Part shown: positions 41,400-51,963 of the stretch, piece by piece
Position numbering within the stretch: position 1 is the first letter of the stretch
Layout: every line of letters begins with the position of its first letter
Origin: Streptomyces bikiniensis
GTDB lineage: Bacteria; Actinomycetota; Actinomycetes; Streptomycetales; Streptomycetaceae
Assembly: GCA_000716465.1 (NCBI GenBank)
Contig: JNWL01000021.1
Location: forward strand, 41,408-105,407
Direction of reading: 5' to 3'
DNA length: 64,000 nt
Made by a program: the position numbers and the translations under genes
Notes under the pieces: model-generated
What the model was told of the DNA's origin: nothing
Databases searched by the model: none
The model's input: only the letters and a program-made list of their open reading frames with translations

Positions 41400-41777
41400 A
41401 TGCGCGATGTTATCGCCCGTGCGCTTTCCTGGGCGTTCTCGATCCTGGCCCCTCGCCGTCCTGGACGTCACACCGCCGCTTTCCTCGCCCGCCAGGCCGA
41501 GCCCGTACGCACTGAGCCCGTACGTATCGACCCGTGGCCCAAGTCGTGGCCCACCCCGACCCCCGAGCACGTCCGGGCCCGGTACGCCCCGCTGCGCGGT
41601 GAGGACGTAGCGCTCACCCGTCCGTACTGCCGCGCGGGCGGCACGGCGGACCTCGGTCTGGTCTGCGAGCGTCGGCGCGCCGCCGCACTCGCCACGCTCG
41701 GCATGGACTGGCCCTACACGTACGAGGGCGCTCCGTTCCCCGCGTCCGCCTTCGCCGCGGTGGGGGTGCCCGCGTGA
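41400..41777 (+). CDS. Hypothetical protein beside gntR
   Basis: A 125-aa protein starting MRDVIARALSWAFSILAPRR, with a short amphipathic head. The middle PKSWPTPTPEHVRARYAPLR is followed by a C-terminal part LGLVCERRRAAALATLGMDW. No family recognised. A further GTG overlaps its stop (41774), but the frame from it looks non-coding and collides with the MocR gene. Confidence 0.65.
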   Translation: MRDVIARALSWAFSILAPRRPGRHTAAFLARQAEPVRTEPVRIDPWPKSWPTPTPEHVRARYAPLRGEDVALTRPYCRAGGTADLGLVCERRRAAALATLGMDWPYTYEGAPFPASAFAAVGVPA

Positions 41778-41925
41778 CCCGTAACGGGCCGACCGCCCCT
41801 GTGCCCGTCTCCTCGCGGGCGGTGGACCGGCATCCCCGTGGAGGTGAGGCACCACGAGCGCCAGAGCACGCCGTGGCCGTGGCCGCCGGGCCCGTACCCG
41901 GCGAACCGGGGCCGGACGCCCGGCC

Positions 41926-43329
41926 TCACGGCAGCACCCCGCACAGCGCCTCCAGTGCCCCCGGCCACGCGCTGTCCGAGGGAGTGGCGTAGCCGACGAC
42001 CAGGGCGTCCGGGAACGGGGCGGCGGCGGTGGGGCGGCGGTAGTGGGAGACGCCCTGGACGGCGAGGCCGTGGCGGGCGGCGGCACGCAGGGTGGCGCGT
42101 TCGGTGCCGGGCGGGAGGGTCAGGACGGCGTGCAGGCCCGCCGCGATGCCACCGACCCGGGTCGCCGGCGCGTGCGCGGCCACCGCCGCCACGAGCTGGT
42201 CGCGGCGCCGCCGGTAGCGCAGCCGCATCGCCCGCACGTGCCGGTCGTACGCCCCCGAGCGCAGGAACTCCGCGAACGCCAGCTGGTCCGGCGCGCTCGA
42301 CGCCCCGTGCACGGTCCCCTTCGCCGCCGCCACCTCGTCCACCAGGCCCTCCGGCAGGACCATCCAGGCCAGGCGCAGGCCGGGGGCGAGGGACTTGCTC
42401 GCGGTGCCGAGGTACGCGACCCGCTCCGGGTCGAGACCCTGGAGCGCCCCCACGGGCTGCCGGTCGTAGCGGAACTCCCCGTCGTAGTCGTCCTCCAGGA
42501 CCAGGCCGCCCGAGGCCCGCGCCCAGTCCACGACGGCCGTCCGCCGGTCCGGGGGCAGCGCGCCGCCGAGCGGGAACTGGTGGGCCGCCGTCATGAGGAC
42601 CGCCCCGCAGCCGGTCAGGGACGGCAACTCCTCGACCCTCGTGCCCCGTTCGTCCAGGAGCAGGGCCGGGGTGTCCAGGCCCGCCCGGGCCAGCACGTCG
42701 GCGTGCAGCTCCAGGCCGTACGGCTCCACCGCCGCGGCCCGCACGCCGCGGTCCCGCAGCACCTGCCCGAGCAGCGTCAGACCGTGCGCGAACCCGGCGC
42801 AGACCACGATCCGTCCGGGCCGGGCGTGCACGCCCCGCGCGCGGGCCAGGTACTCGGCGAGCGCGGCACGCAGTTCGGGGCGGCCGCGCGGGTCCCCGTA
42901 CCCGAAGGCCTCGTCGGGGGCGGTGGTGAGCGCCCGCCGGTACGCCTTGAGCCAGTCGGCGCGCGGGAAGGCGGCGAGGTCGGGGGTGCCCGCCTTGAGG
43001 TTGTGGACGGGGGTGGCCGTGGCCGGAGGGGTGGGGGCCCGGTGGCGCGGCCGGTCCCGGGGCTCCGCGCGGCGGGCCACCCGGGTGCCGGAGCCCTGCC
43101 GGGCGGTCAGCCAACCCTCGGCAACCAGTTCGGCGTACGCGTCGGCGACCGTGTTGCGGGCCGTGCCCAGGTCGGCGGCGAGCGAGCGGGAGGACGGCAG
43201 CCGGGTCCCCGCCTCCAGGCGCCCGCTGCGCACCGCCTCCCGCAGGGCGTCCGTGAGCCCCGCGCGCAGGCGCGTCCCGCGGAGTTCCAGATGGAGGTCG
43301 GCCCCGAAAGTGGCCCAGTCGTTCGGCAT
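41926..43329 (-). CDS. MocR/PdxR family regulator (GntR-aminotransferase fusion)
   Basis: A 467-aa protein. GntR HTH at residues about 20-80 (LPSSRSLAADLGTARNTVAD), then a fold type I aminotransferase domain with VLEDDYDGEFRYDRQPVGAL and the PLP Lys in YLGTASKSLAPGLRLAW. MocR proteins bind PLP and often regulate the divergent gene. Here that is an AhpD-like protein, with 47 bp between start codons. Confidence 0.93.
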   Translation of the reverse strand: MPNDWATFGADLHLELRGTRLRAGLTDALREAVRSGRLEAGTRLPSSRSLAADLGTARNTVADAYAELVAEGWLTARQGSGTRVARRAEPRDRPRHRAPTPPATATPVHNLKAGTPDLAAFPRADWLKAYRRALTTAPDEAFGYGDPRGRPELRAALAEYLARARGVHARPGRIVVCAGFAHGLTLLGQVLRDRGVRAAAVEPYGLELHADVLARAGLDTPALLLDERGTRVEELPSLTGCGAVLMTAAHQFPLGGALPPDRRTAVVDWARASGGLVLEDDYDGEFRYDRQPVGALQGLDPERVAYLGTASKSLAPGLRLAWMVLPEGLVDEVAAAKGTVHGASSAPDQLAFAEFLRSGAYDRHVRAMRLRYRRRRDQLVAAVAAHAPATRVGGIAAGLHAVLTLPPGTERATLRAAARHGLAVQGVSHYRRPTAAAPFPDALVVGYATPSDSAWPGALEALCGVLP

Positions 43330-43376
43330 GGAAATGGACCATACCCTTGCGCCACCCGGCTCCTACGGTGGACGCC

Positions 43377-43874
43377 ATGACCAGTACCCACACCACCGTC
43401 GAGCGCGCCCACGAGCACGCGCCCCGGATGCCCTTCGCCGAGCGGGTCCCCGAGTTCTACCGGGCGATGGTCCGCCTGGAGACGGCCGCCGCCAAGGACG
43501 TCGACCCCGTCCTCTACCACCTGATCAAGATCCGGGCCTCGCAGATCAACCACTGCGCGTTCTGCGTCGACATGCACAGCAAGGACGCCCTCGCGGAGGG
43601 CGAGAGCGTCGAGCGGATCGTGCAGCTCTCCGCCTGGGAGGAGTCCCGGCACTTCTACACCGAGCGGGAGCTCGCGGCGCTCGCCCTGACCGAGGCCGTC
43701 ACCGTCCTCACGGACGGGTTCGTGCCCGACGAGGTGTACGCGCTCGCCGCCGCGCACTTCGAGGAGACCGAGCTGGCCCGGGTGATCGCCGCGATCGTCA
43801 CCATCAACGCCTGGAACCGGATCGGCGTCACCACCCGGATGACGCCCGGCCACTACGAGCCGGGCGCCCCGTAG
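43377..43874 (+). CDS. Carboxymuconolactone decarboxylase/AhpD family protein
   Basis: A 165-aa protein with the AhpD-type CxxC plus His: INHCAFCVDMHSKDALAEGE. LETAAAKDVDPVLYHLIKIR precedes it and VTINAWNRIGV follows. Likely a peroxidase-type enzyme controlled by the divergent MocR. The ATG at 43377 is used. Confidence 0.92.
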   Translation: MTSTHTTVERAHEHAPRMPFAERVPEFYRAMVRLETAAAKDVDPVLYHLIKIRASQINHCAFCVDMHSKDALAEGESVERIVQLSAWEESRHFYTERELAALALTEAVTVLTDGFVPDEVYALAAAHFEETELARVIAAIVTINAWNRIGVTTRMTPGHYEPGAP

Positions 43875-43885
43875 GCCCCCGGGGC

Positions 43886-43945
43886 CAGTACGGGCCGGGT
43901 CAGTACGGGCCGGATCAGTACGGGCCCGGTCAGTACGGGCCCGGT
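43886..43945. repeat. 15-bp tandem repeats across a stop codon
   Basis: Four copies of CAGTACGGGCCSGGT, period 15 (43886, 43901, 43916, 43931). The copy at 43931 is the end of the minus-strand gene (PGPY then TGA); the others continue in the same frame, so each carries another in-frame stop. Confidence 0.9.
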
Positions 43946-44925
43946 TCGAAGAACTCCAGGGCCACCCGGAGCACTTCGCGCTGCTTCGGCCACTCCTCCT
44001 CCGGGCCCGCCGCCAGGATCGCGTAGTGGTTGCCGTCCGGCGCCGTGAACGCCCGGTCGACCACCTTGCGGCGGCCCCCGTCGCGGTCGTACGCGTACAC
44101 CAGCTCGGCGGTGTCGGCCGGGGCGTCCGGCTCGCCGGTGATCCGTTCGAGGCTGATCTCCTCGTACCCGGGCTTGGTGGCCCTCCCGTCCTGCGAGGTG
44201 CCGCGCAGGGCCTCGTACGGCGTCAGGCCGCCCTCGGTGACCACGAAGACCTGGAGGAGGCTCCGGCCGTCCGGGGCGTTGTAGAAGACGCCCTGGTCGG
44301 ACTCGGTGCGGTTCCAGCCCTCGGGGATCGCGATCGTGAAGCTCTTGAGGTCCTTCACCGCCCGGTAGCCGGGCGGCGGCACGTCGTCCGAGGGGGTGGC
44401 GGAGGTGGTGGGTGCCGGGGTCGGGGCGCCGGGGGGCGTCTCCGTCGTCTCCGGTGTCCCCTCCGGGGCCGACACCGAGCCCGGCGGGGCCGCCGCCGGG
44501 TTCTTCCCGTCGCCGTCCCCGCCCCAGAGCAGCCAGCCGCCGACGGAGCCCGCCGCCAGGACGGCCGCGGCCACCCCGGCCGCGACCGCCGTCCGCGCGG
44601 GGGACCTGGGCGGCGGGGGCGGGGGCGGCGCGTACCGCCATTCGCCCGTCTCCGGTACGTACTGGGGTCCGTGCCCCGATGCGTACGGGGGGCCGTGACC
44701 CGGGCCGTACTCCGATCCGTCCTCCGGGCCGTACCCCGGGCTGTGTCCCGGGCCCGGGCCGTACTCCGGTGCGGTCGGCGGCGGGGGCGGCGGCAGCGGC
44801 GGGAGGAGGGGGCCGCCCCCGCCCGTGGGGACGGGTGCGGGTGCCGGGGCACCCGTGCCCGCGATCGTCTCCCAGCTCTGCGTCTCGTCGTTCCAGCGGG
44901 CCCCGCCGCCCCCGTACCCGCTCAT
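43930..44925 (-). CDS. Pro-rich membrane-anchored protein
   Basis: A 331-aa protein. A disordered head with Pro runs and GPGHSPGYGPEDG-type repeats (about 110 residues) leads to one helix (TAVAAGVAAAVLAAGSVGGW). After it, an extracellular domain FTIAIPEGWNRTESDQGVFY with LQVFVVTEGGLTPYEALRGT looks like the small lipoprotein/PASTA-adjacent folds seen on streptomycete kinases and relatives. Function unknown. Second gene after the two GNVTxGxHNTVTN proteins. Confidence 0.75.
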   Translation of the reverse strand: MSGYGGGGARWNDETQSWETIAGTGAPAPAPVPTGGGGPLLPPLPPPPPPTAPEYGPGPGHSPGYGPEDGSEYGPGHGPPYASGHGPQYVPETGEWRYAPPPPPPPRSPARTAVAAGVAAAVLAAGSVGGWLLWGGDGDGKNPAAAPPGSVSAPEGTPETTETPPGAPTPAPTTSATPSDDVPPPGYRAVKDLKSFTIAIPEGWNRTESDQGVFYNAPDGRSLLQVFVVTEGGLTPYEALRGTSQDGRATKPGYEEISLERITGEPDAPADTAELVYAYDRDGGRRKVVDRAFTAPDGNHYAILAAGPEEEWPKQREVLRVALEFFEPGPY

Positions 44926-44926
44926 C

Positions 44927-45307
44927 TCATCCTCCGAGGAGGGCGGCGACGGCCTGCCCCACGGCCACGCCCGAGGCGAGGATGCCGGTCACGGCGCCGG
45001 CGTCCGTGAGGGCGCGGCGCAGGCGGGTGAGGCGGCCGGTGTCCGCGCGGCCGGTGCCCTCGATCTCGTCCTCGGCGTCCGAGAGTTCGGCGTCCAGGGC
45101 GGCCGTCTGCTCGGAGGGGACGACACCGGCCAGGTCGGAGCGCAGGCGGCGGATCGCCCGGAGCAGCTCCTCCTGGAGGGGGTCGCGGGCGGGGCCGCTC
45201 CCGGTCACGGTGTTGGTGACGGTGTTGTGGTCGCCGATGGTGACGTTGCCTCCGGTGTTGGAGACCTGGATGCCGTCGCGGCGGGGGGAGTTGTCGGGGT
45301 CAGCCAC
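44927..45307 (-). CDS. Small protein with GNVTIGDHNTVTN motif
   Basis: A 126-aa protein. Its N-terminus VSNTGGNVTIGDHNTVTNTV carries a motif also found at the C-terminus of the gene before it. A helical acidic middle and a hydrophobic C-terminus (GILASGVAVGQAVAALLG) follow. The start overlaps the previous stop by eight bases. No named family assigned. Confidence 0.75.
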   Translation of the reverse strand: MADPDNSPRRDGIQVSNTGGNVTIGDHNTVTNTVTGSGPARDPLQEELLRAIRRLRSDLAGVVPSEQTAALDAELSDAEDEIEGTGRADTGRLTRLRRALTDAGAVTGILASGVAVGQAVAALLGG

Positions 45308-47102
45308 GGTCGCCTCCGGGCGTCGAGGTGGTGAAGGTCTTGTTGGTGACGGTGTTGTGGTTGCCGAGGGTCACGTTGCCCCGGGTGTTCTCGATGAACG
45401 TGCCGCCCTCGGCGACGTGCACGATCTTCTGCTCGAACTCGGCGGTCTCGTAGCCGGCTTCGCGGAGGGCGACCGTCACGCCGTTCGCGACCCGGTCCTG
45501 GATGCTCTTGAGGTAGCGGCTGACGTCCATCTCCTGGAACAGGGAGGCCTCGTCGTCGGAGGCGAGCTCGCGGACCGAGACCCCGGGCCCCTCGGGCAGG
45601 GCGTGGGCGTGGCCCGCGGTGAGCAGTCGCCAGGCGTGGCCGAGCGCGCGCCAGAGGGTGACGAGGGCCTGCCCGGCGGAGCGCGGGGTCTGCCCGAGGG
45701 CCCAGACGGCCTTGCCGAAGTGGTGGTTGTGCCGGTAGCGGTGGGCGATCCGGTCGGCGTACCGGTAGAGCGGCTTCACCGGCCGCAGGACGTGCGGGGC
45801 GACCTCCAGCATCAGCATGCCGCCCTGCGTGTGGACGCGGACGAAGACGGTGGTGACGATCTCCTCGCCCCAGCCGCCGACCCGGATGCGCAGGAAGTGG
45901 CGGCGGGTCTCGCCGCCCTCCTCGATGGAGCCCGAGCGGTGCGCCTCGAAGCCCTCCGGGGTGTACGGGGCGGCGGTGCGGGCCGGGAGGCCGTCGACGG
46001 GCAGGAAGACCACCTCGTCGATCTCCAGCTCGCGCAGCCGGTCCCGTACGGCCGCCCGGAGCTGCGGCGAACCGTGCGGGGAGGGCACGCGCAGCGCCTC
46101 CACGAGCGGGACGACGTGCCGCATGACGGCGCTGTTGTCGAGCGGTTCGGGCGCCTTGCCGTCGAGGTTCTTGCGGGGGCGCAGTTCGACGGAGAGCGAC
46201 CAGGGCTCGTACGGTTCGCCGGCGCCGCAGAACGGGTCGTCGGCGCCGTACATGACGAGCCGCGCGTGCTGCTCGATCCGGATGCGGTCGCGCAGCCGGC
46301 GGGAGCGGGCGCCGTCGGCCTGCTCGGCCGGGTCGGCGCGCTGGTCGGGGAAGCGCTCCCGGGAGAGCTCCTGGGTGAGCGCGCGGGCGAACTGGCCGCG
46401 CTGGACGGCCACCGCCCAGGCCACGAGCAGCGGCACGGCGAGGGCGATCCACGCCTCCAGCCGGCCGACGCCCCACACCTCCTCGGCGGCGAGCTGGGTC
46501 AGGGCGCCGACGAACTCGCCCGTCTCGGAGAGGTCGCCGAGCAGTTCCCAGCGGTCCTCCTCGTCGCCGAGGGCGAGGAAGAGGAGGAACAGGGCGCCCT
46601 GGAGGAGCATGAGCCGCCCGTACCAGCGCAGGAGGAAGGCGGGGACGAGGCGGTACACCGGGGTGGCGGCGGTGGTGGCCCGGCCGCGGATCCAGCGGGC
46701 GATCCCGAGCATCAGGAAGGGTGCGACCAGGAGGACGACGAGGCCCTTGGTGAGCGGGAACGCGACGATCCAGAGGGCCAGGACGCCCGCGGCCCAGCCG
46801 AGTTCGACGCGGCGGGCGCGCAGCGCGTGGGCGAGGACGCGGCTCGCGTCGTAGCCGAGGGAGGGGGCGGCGAAGCGCTCCTCGTGGACGTACAGCTGGT
46901 CGATGACCGCGTCGCGGAAGCCGTCGTCGAGGTACGTCCCGGCGCAGAGCAGCCGGGTCGCCTCGCTGGCGGACGGGTGGGTGCCCGGCGGCCGGGTGCC
47001 GGGTGGCGGGGTGCCGTGCGGCGGGGTGCCGGGTGGCGGGGTGCCGTGCGGCGGGGTGCCGGGTGGTTCTCCGGGCTGCTGGGGTACGAACGACTGCGCC
47101 AA
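45300..47102 (-). CDS. Large membrane protein with C-terminal GNVTLGNHNTVTN motif
   Basis: About 600 aa. A Pro/Gly repeat head (GTPPHGTPPPGTPP) is followed by two hydrophobic pairs (LGWAAGVLALWIVAFPLTKG, LQGALFLLFLALGDEED), a further helix near LVAWAVAVQRG, and a soluble C-terminal half (VVFLPVDGLPARTAAPYTPE, GHAHALPEGPGVSVRELASD). It ends with ENTRGNVTLGNHNTVTNKTF. TTG at 47100-47102 with GGGGGAG directly upstream is the chosen start; the frame stays open antisense to mdh, which does not help. Function unknown. Confidence 0.7.
   Translation of the reverse strand: MAQSFVPQQPGEPPGTPPHGTPPPGTPPHGTPPPGTRPPGTHPSASEATRLLCAGTYLDDGFRDAVIDQLYVHEERFAAPSLGYDASRVLAHALRARRVELGWAAGVLALWIVAFPLTKGLVVLLVAPFLMLGIARWIRGRATTAATPVYRLVPAFLLRWYGRLMLLQGALFLLFLALGDEEDRWELLGDLSETGEFVGALTQLAAEEVWGVGRLEAWIALAVPLLVAWAVAVQRGQFARALTQELSRERFPDQRADPAEQADGARSRRLRDRIRIEQHARLVMYGADDPFCGAGEPYEPWSLSVELRPRKNLDGKAPEPLDNSAVMRHVVPLVEALRVPSPHGSPQLRAAVRDRLRELEIDEVVFLPVDGLPARTAAPYTPEGFEAHRSGSIEEGGETRRHFLRIRVGGWGEEIVTTVFVRVHTQGGMLMLEVAPHVLRPVKPLYRYADRIAHRYRHNHHFGKAVWALGQTPRSAGQALVTLWRALGHAWRLLTAGHAHALPEGPGVSVRELASDDEASLFQEMDVSRYLKSIQDRVANGVTVALREAGYETAEFEQKIVHVAEGGTFIENTRGNVTLGNHNTVTNKTFTTSTPGGDRG
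46980..47065. repeat. 30-bp tandem repeat in the membrane protein head
   Basis: GTGCCGGGTGGCGGG followed by GTGCCGTGCGGCGGG recurs twice and partially a third time; it encodes GTPPPGTPPH units. Confidence 0.8.
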
Positions 47103-47204
47103 GACTCCCCCGATGGTGTGGAACTGTCCTTCGCTCCCGAAGAGTTGACCGGGAGCCGGTGGCACAGCATAGGCGAGGGGGAAGCTCCCCGCCGGTGGAA
47201 AAAC

Positions 47205-47247
47205 GGCGCCCCCGGTCCGTACGGGCGTCGTACGGGCCGGGGGCGCC
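47205..47247. terminator. Terminator between mdh and the TTG-start membrane protein
   Basis: GGCGCCCCCGGTCCGTACG (47205-47223) pairs with CGTACGGGCCGGGGGCGCC (47229-47247) over 19 bp with one mismatch, loop of 5. It ends mdh on the minus strand. Confidence 0.9.
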
Positions 47248-47268
47248 GGAGGTGCGGGAGGAGCCGGC

Positions 47269-49597
<2,329 letters not shown>

Positions 49598-49831
49598 GCG
49601 CGGCCCCCTCGTCCCTGCTCTCGTCCCCTGTCCCGTCCGTGCACGTCGAAGGATGGCAGCTCCGGGAGCGGCGTGGGCCCCGTGCGGGGACGACGTACCG
49701 GAATGGTCACTTCCGTGCCACAGCGCGCCGACGGGCCTTGAACCGGCGTCGGCATGCACACGACCCTTGATCACGACGGCGCCCGCCCTCCCACGGGGGA
49801 GAGGGCGGGCGCCGCACCCGTCACAAGAGGC

Positions 49832-50239
49832 CTACGTCACCGTCAGGTGGAGGACGTCCTCCAGGAACGGGATCCGCAGCCAGGGCTTCGGCTGCACCAT
49901 GAGCGCGAGCAGCACGATCAGACCGCCCATCACCCCGTACGTGATCATGTCCGTGAAGCGGGACCGGACCGCCAGCATGCCCACGGACGGCACCGCCCGC
50001 CGCATCACGGCGCCGAGCAGGAGCGCGGCCCCGACCAGGATCGTCCCCACCCGGAAGGACTGGGGGAACGGCTCCGTGCCCACCACGAGCAGCCCGGCCC
50101 CGGCCACGCAGAGGACCGTGAGCAGCGGCCACTGGCGCGCGGGCGCCGGGGCGGCGCCGGGCGCGGCGCGCCCGCCGCCCTCGGGGCGCGCGGTGTCGGT
50201 GGTGACGGTGGGCGGCCGTCGGCGCGGTCCGCGTCGCAT
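49832..50239 (-). CDS. DUF3017 membrane protein
   Basis: A 135-aa protein with about three helices (WPLLTVLCVAGAGLLVVGTE; FRVGTILVGAALLLGAVMRR; MITYGVMGGLIVLLALMVQP). DUF3017 genes regularly follow folD in actinobacteria. ATG at 50237-50239 with GGGAG seven bases ahead is preferred; GTG at 50260 would add seven codons. Confidence 0.85.
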   Translation of the reverse strand: MRRGPRRRPPTVTTDTARPEGGGRAAPGAAPAPARQWPLLTVLCVAGAGLLVVGTEPFPQSFRVGTILVGAALLLGAVMRRAVPSVGMLAVRSRFTDMITYGVMGGLIVLLALMVQPKPWLRIPFLEDVLHLTVT

Positions 50240-50261
50240 CAGGGAGCTCCCGGGGCTCACG

Positions 50262-51122
50262 TCAGAGCGCCGCGGCCGCGCGCTCGGCGGCCTCGACGAC
50301 GTTGACGAGGAGCTGGGCGCGGGTCATCGGGCCCACGCCGCCCGGGTTCGGGGAGATCCAGCCGGCGACCTCGGCGACGCCCGGGTGCACGTCGCCGACG
50401 ATCTTCCCCTCGGCGTTGCGCGAGACGCCGACGTCGAGGACGGCCGCGCCCGGCTTCACGTCCTCGGGCCCGATCAGGTGCGGCACGCCGGCCGCCGCCA
50501 CGATGATGTCGGCGTTCCGCAGGTGCGCCGCGAGGTCCCGGGTGCCGGTGTGGCACTGGGTCACGGTCGCGTTCTCGGAGCGGCGGGTGAGCAGCAGCGG
50601 CATCGAGCGCCCGATGGTGACGCCGCGCCCGACCACCACGACCTCGGCGCCGTCGATCTCCACGCCGTGGCGGCGCAGCAGGGTGATGACGCCGTTGGGG
50701 GTGCAGGGCAGCGGGGCGGGCTCGTTGAGCACCAGGCGGCCGAGGTTGGTCGGGTGCAGTCCGTCCGCGTCCTTCTCCGGGTCCATCAGCTCCAGGACGC
50801 GGTTCTCGTCGATGCCCTTGGGCAGCGGGAGCTGCACGATGTAGCCCGTGCAGGCCGGGTCCTCGTTGAGTTCCCGTACGACCGCCTCGACCTCCTCCTG
50901 GGTGGCGGTGGCCGGCAGCGTGCGCTGGATGGAGGCGATGCCGACCTCCGCGCAGTCGCGGTGCTTGCCGGCCACGTACTTCTGGCTGGCCGGGTCGTCG
51001 CCGACGAGGAGGGTGCCGAGGCCGGGCGTGACGCCCTTCTCCCCGAGGGCCGCCACACGGGCGGTCAGATCGGACTTGATCGCGGCTGCGGTGGCCTTGC
51101 CGTCGAGAATCTGGGCGCTCAT
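50262..51122 (-). CDS. folD: Methylene-THF dehydrogenase/cyclohydrolase
   Basis: A 286-aa bifunctional enzyme. [20 protein letters not shown] has the catalytic Lys, [20 protein letters not shown] the substrate loop, and [20 protein letters not shown] the NADP site. It interconverts methylene-, methenyl- and formyl-THF, feeding purine synthesis by purN and purH nearby. ATG at 51120-51122. Confidence 0.95.
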   Translation of the reverse strand: MSAQILDGKATAAAIKSDLTARVAALGEKGVTPGLGTLLVGDDPASQKYVAGKHRDCAEVGIASIQRTLPATATQEEVEAVVRELNEDPACTGYIVQLPLPKGIDENRVLELMDPEKDADGLHPTNLGRLVLNEPAPLPCTPNGVITLLRRHGVEIDGAEVVVVGRGVTIGRSMPLLLTRRSENATVTQCHTGTRDLAAHLRNADIIVAAAGVPHLIGPEDVKPGAAVLDVGVSRNAEGKIVGDVHPGVAEVAGWISPNPGGVGPMTRAQLLVNVVEAAERAAAAL

Positions 51123-51372
51123 GGAGCCATCTTCCCGGATGCCCCCCGCCTTCTTCCAATTCGCCCGTGCGGAGGGGGACCGGCCGCGGAACGGAAGGTT
51201 GCACTTGCACAACTCCGCGACGTATCGACTGGACAAAAAGTCGGCCTTGCGACGACGATGATCCGCGAAGTGCCGCGGAAAGTGCCGGGGGGAAATCCGC
51301 TCAAATGCCGTGAAGGTCCTCCGCGCGGGCCGCGTCGTCCCCGCACAGAGAAATTCACGGAGGAATCCCGCG

Positions 51373-51963
51373 ATGAGCTTCGGCGACCCGAACAACCCCT
51401 ACGGCCAGCCCCAGGGGCAGGGACAGCAGCCCGGTTACGGCTACCCGCAGCAGGCCCCGCAGGGCGTCCCGCAGCAGGGCTACGGCTACCCGGCGGCCCC
51501 GCCGGTCTCGCCGTACGGCGGCGGCTACCCGGGCGCGACCATGGAGATGCCCGGCGGTGTGAAGGCCGCGCGCGTGATGCTGTGGATCCTGAGCGCCCTC
51601 AACCTGCTCGGCGGCCTCGTGGTGATCGGCATGTCCTTCGCCCTCGAGGGCGAGCTGGAGAAGTCGGGCGCGAACTCCGCCGACGCGCAGGTCTTCGCCG
51701 ACCTGGGCCAGGGCGTCCTGATCGTCGTGGGCGTCATCTCGCTCGTCTTCGCCGTCTTCGGCATGGTGCTGGCCGCCAAGTTCAAGTCGGGCGGCAGCGG
51801 CGTCCGCGTCGGCTCCATCGTCTGGGCCTCGATCAGCACGCTGTTCAGCCTCTTCTCGCTGCCCCTCGGCATCGTGAGCCTCGTCCTCAGCATCCTGATC
51901 ATCGTCTTCGTGGCGAAGTCGGACGGCGCGGCCTGGTTCAACCGCAACAAGCAGCAGTACTGA
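51373..51963 (+). CDS. Gly/Pro/Tyr/Gln-rich four-helix membrane protein
   Basis: A 196-aa protein. [20 protein letters not shown] repeats fill the first 60 residues; four helices follow ([80 protein letters not shown]). ATG has GGAGGAATCCCGCG before it. Function unknown. Divergent from folD by 250 bp. Confidence 0.85.
   Translation: MSFGDPNNPYGQPQGQGQQPGYGYPQQAPQGVPQQGYGYPAAPPVSPYGGGYPGATMEMPGGVKAARVMLWILSALNLLGGLVVIGMSFALEGELEKSGANSADAQVFADLGQGVLIVVGVISLVFAVFGMVLAAKFKSGGSGVRVGSIVWASISTLFSLFSLPLGIVSLVLSILIIVFVAKSDGAAWFNRNKQQY

Noticed and set aside
41774..41992. Short plus-strand frame overlapping the stop of the 125-aa gene (GTGA)
   Set aside because: Composition is low-complexity, it runs 67 bp into the convergent MocR gene, and it shows no domain.
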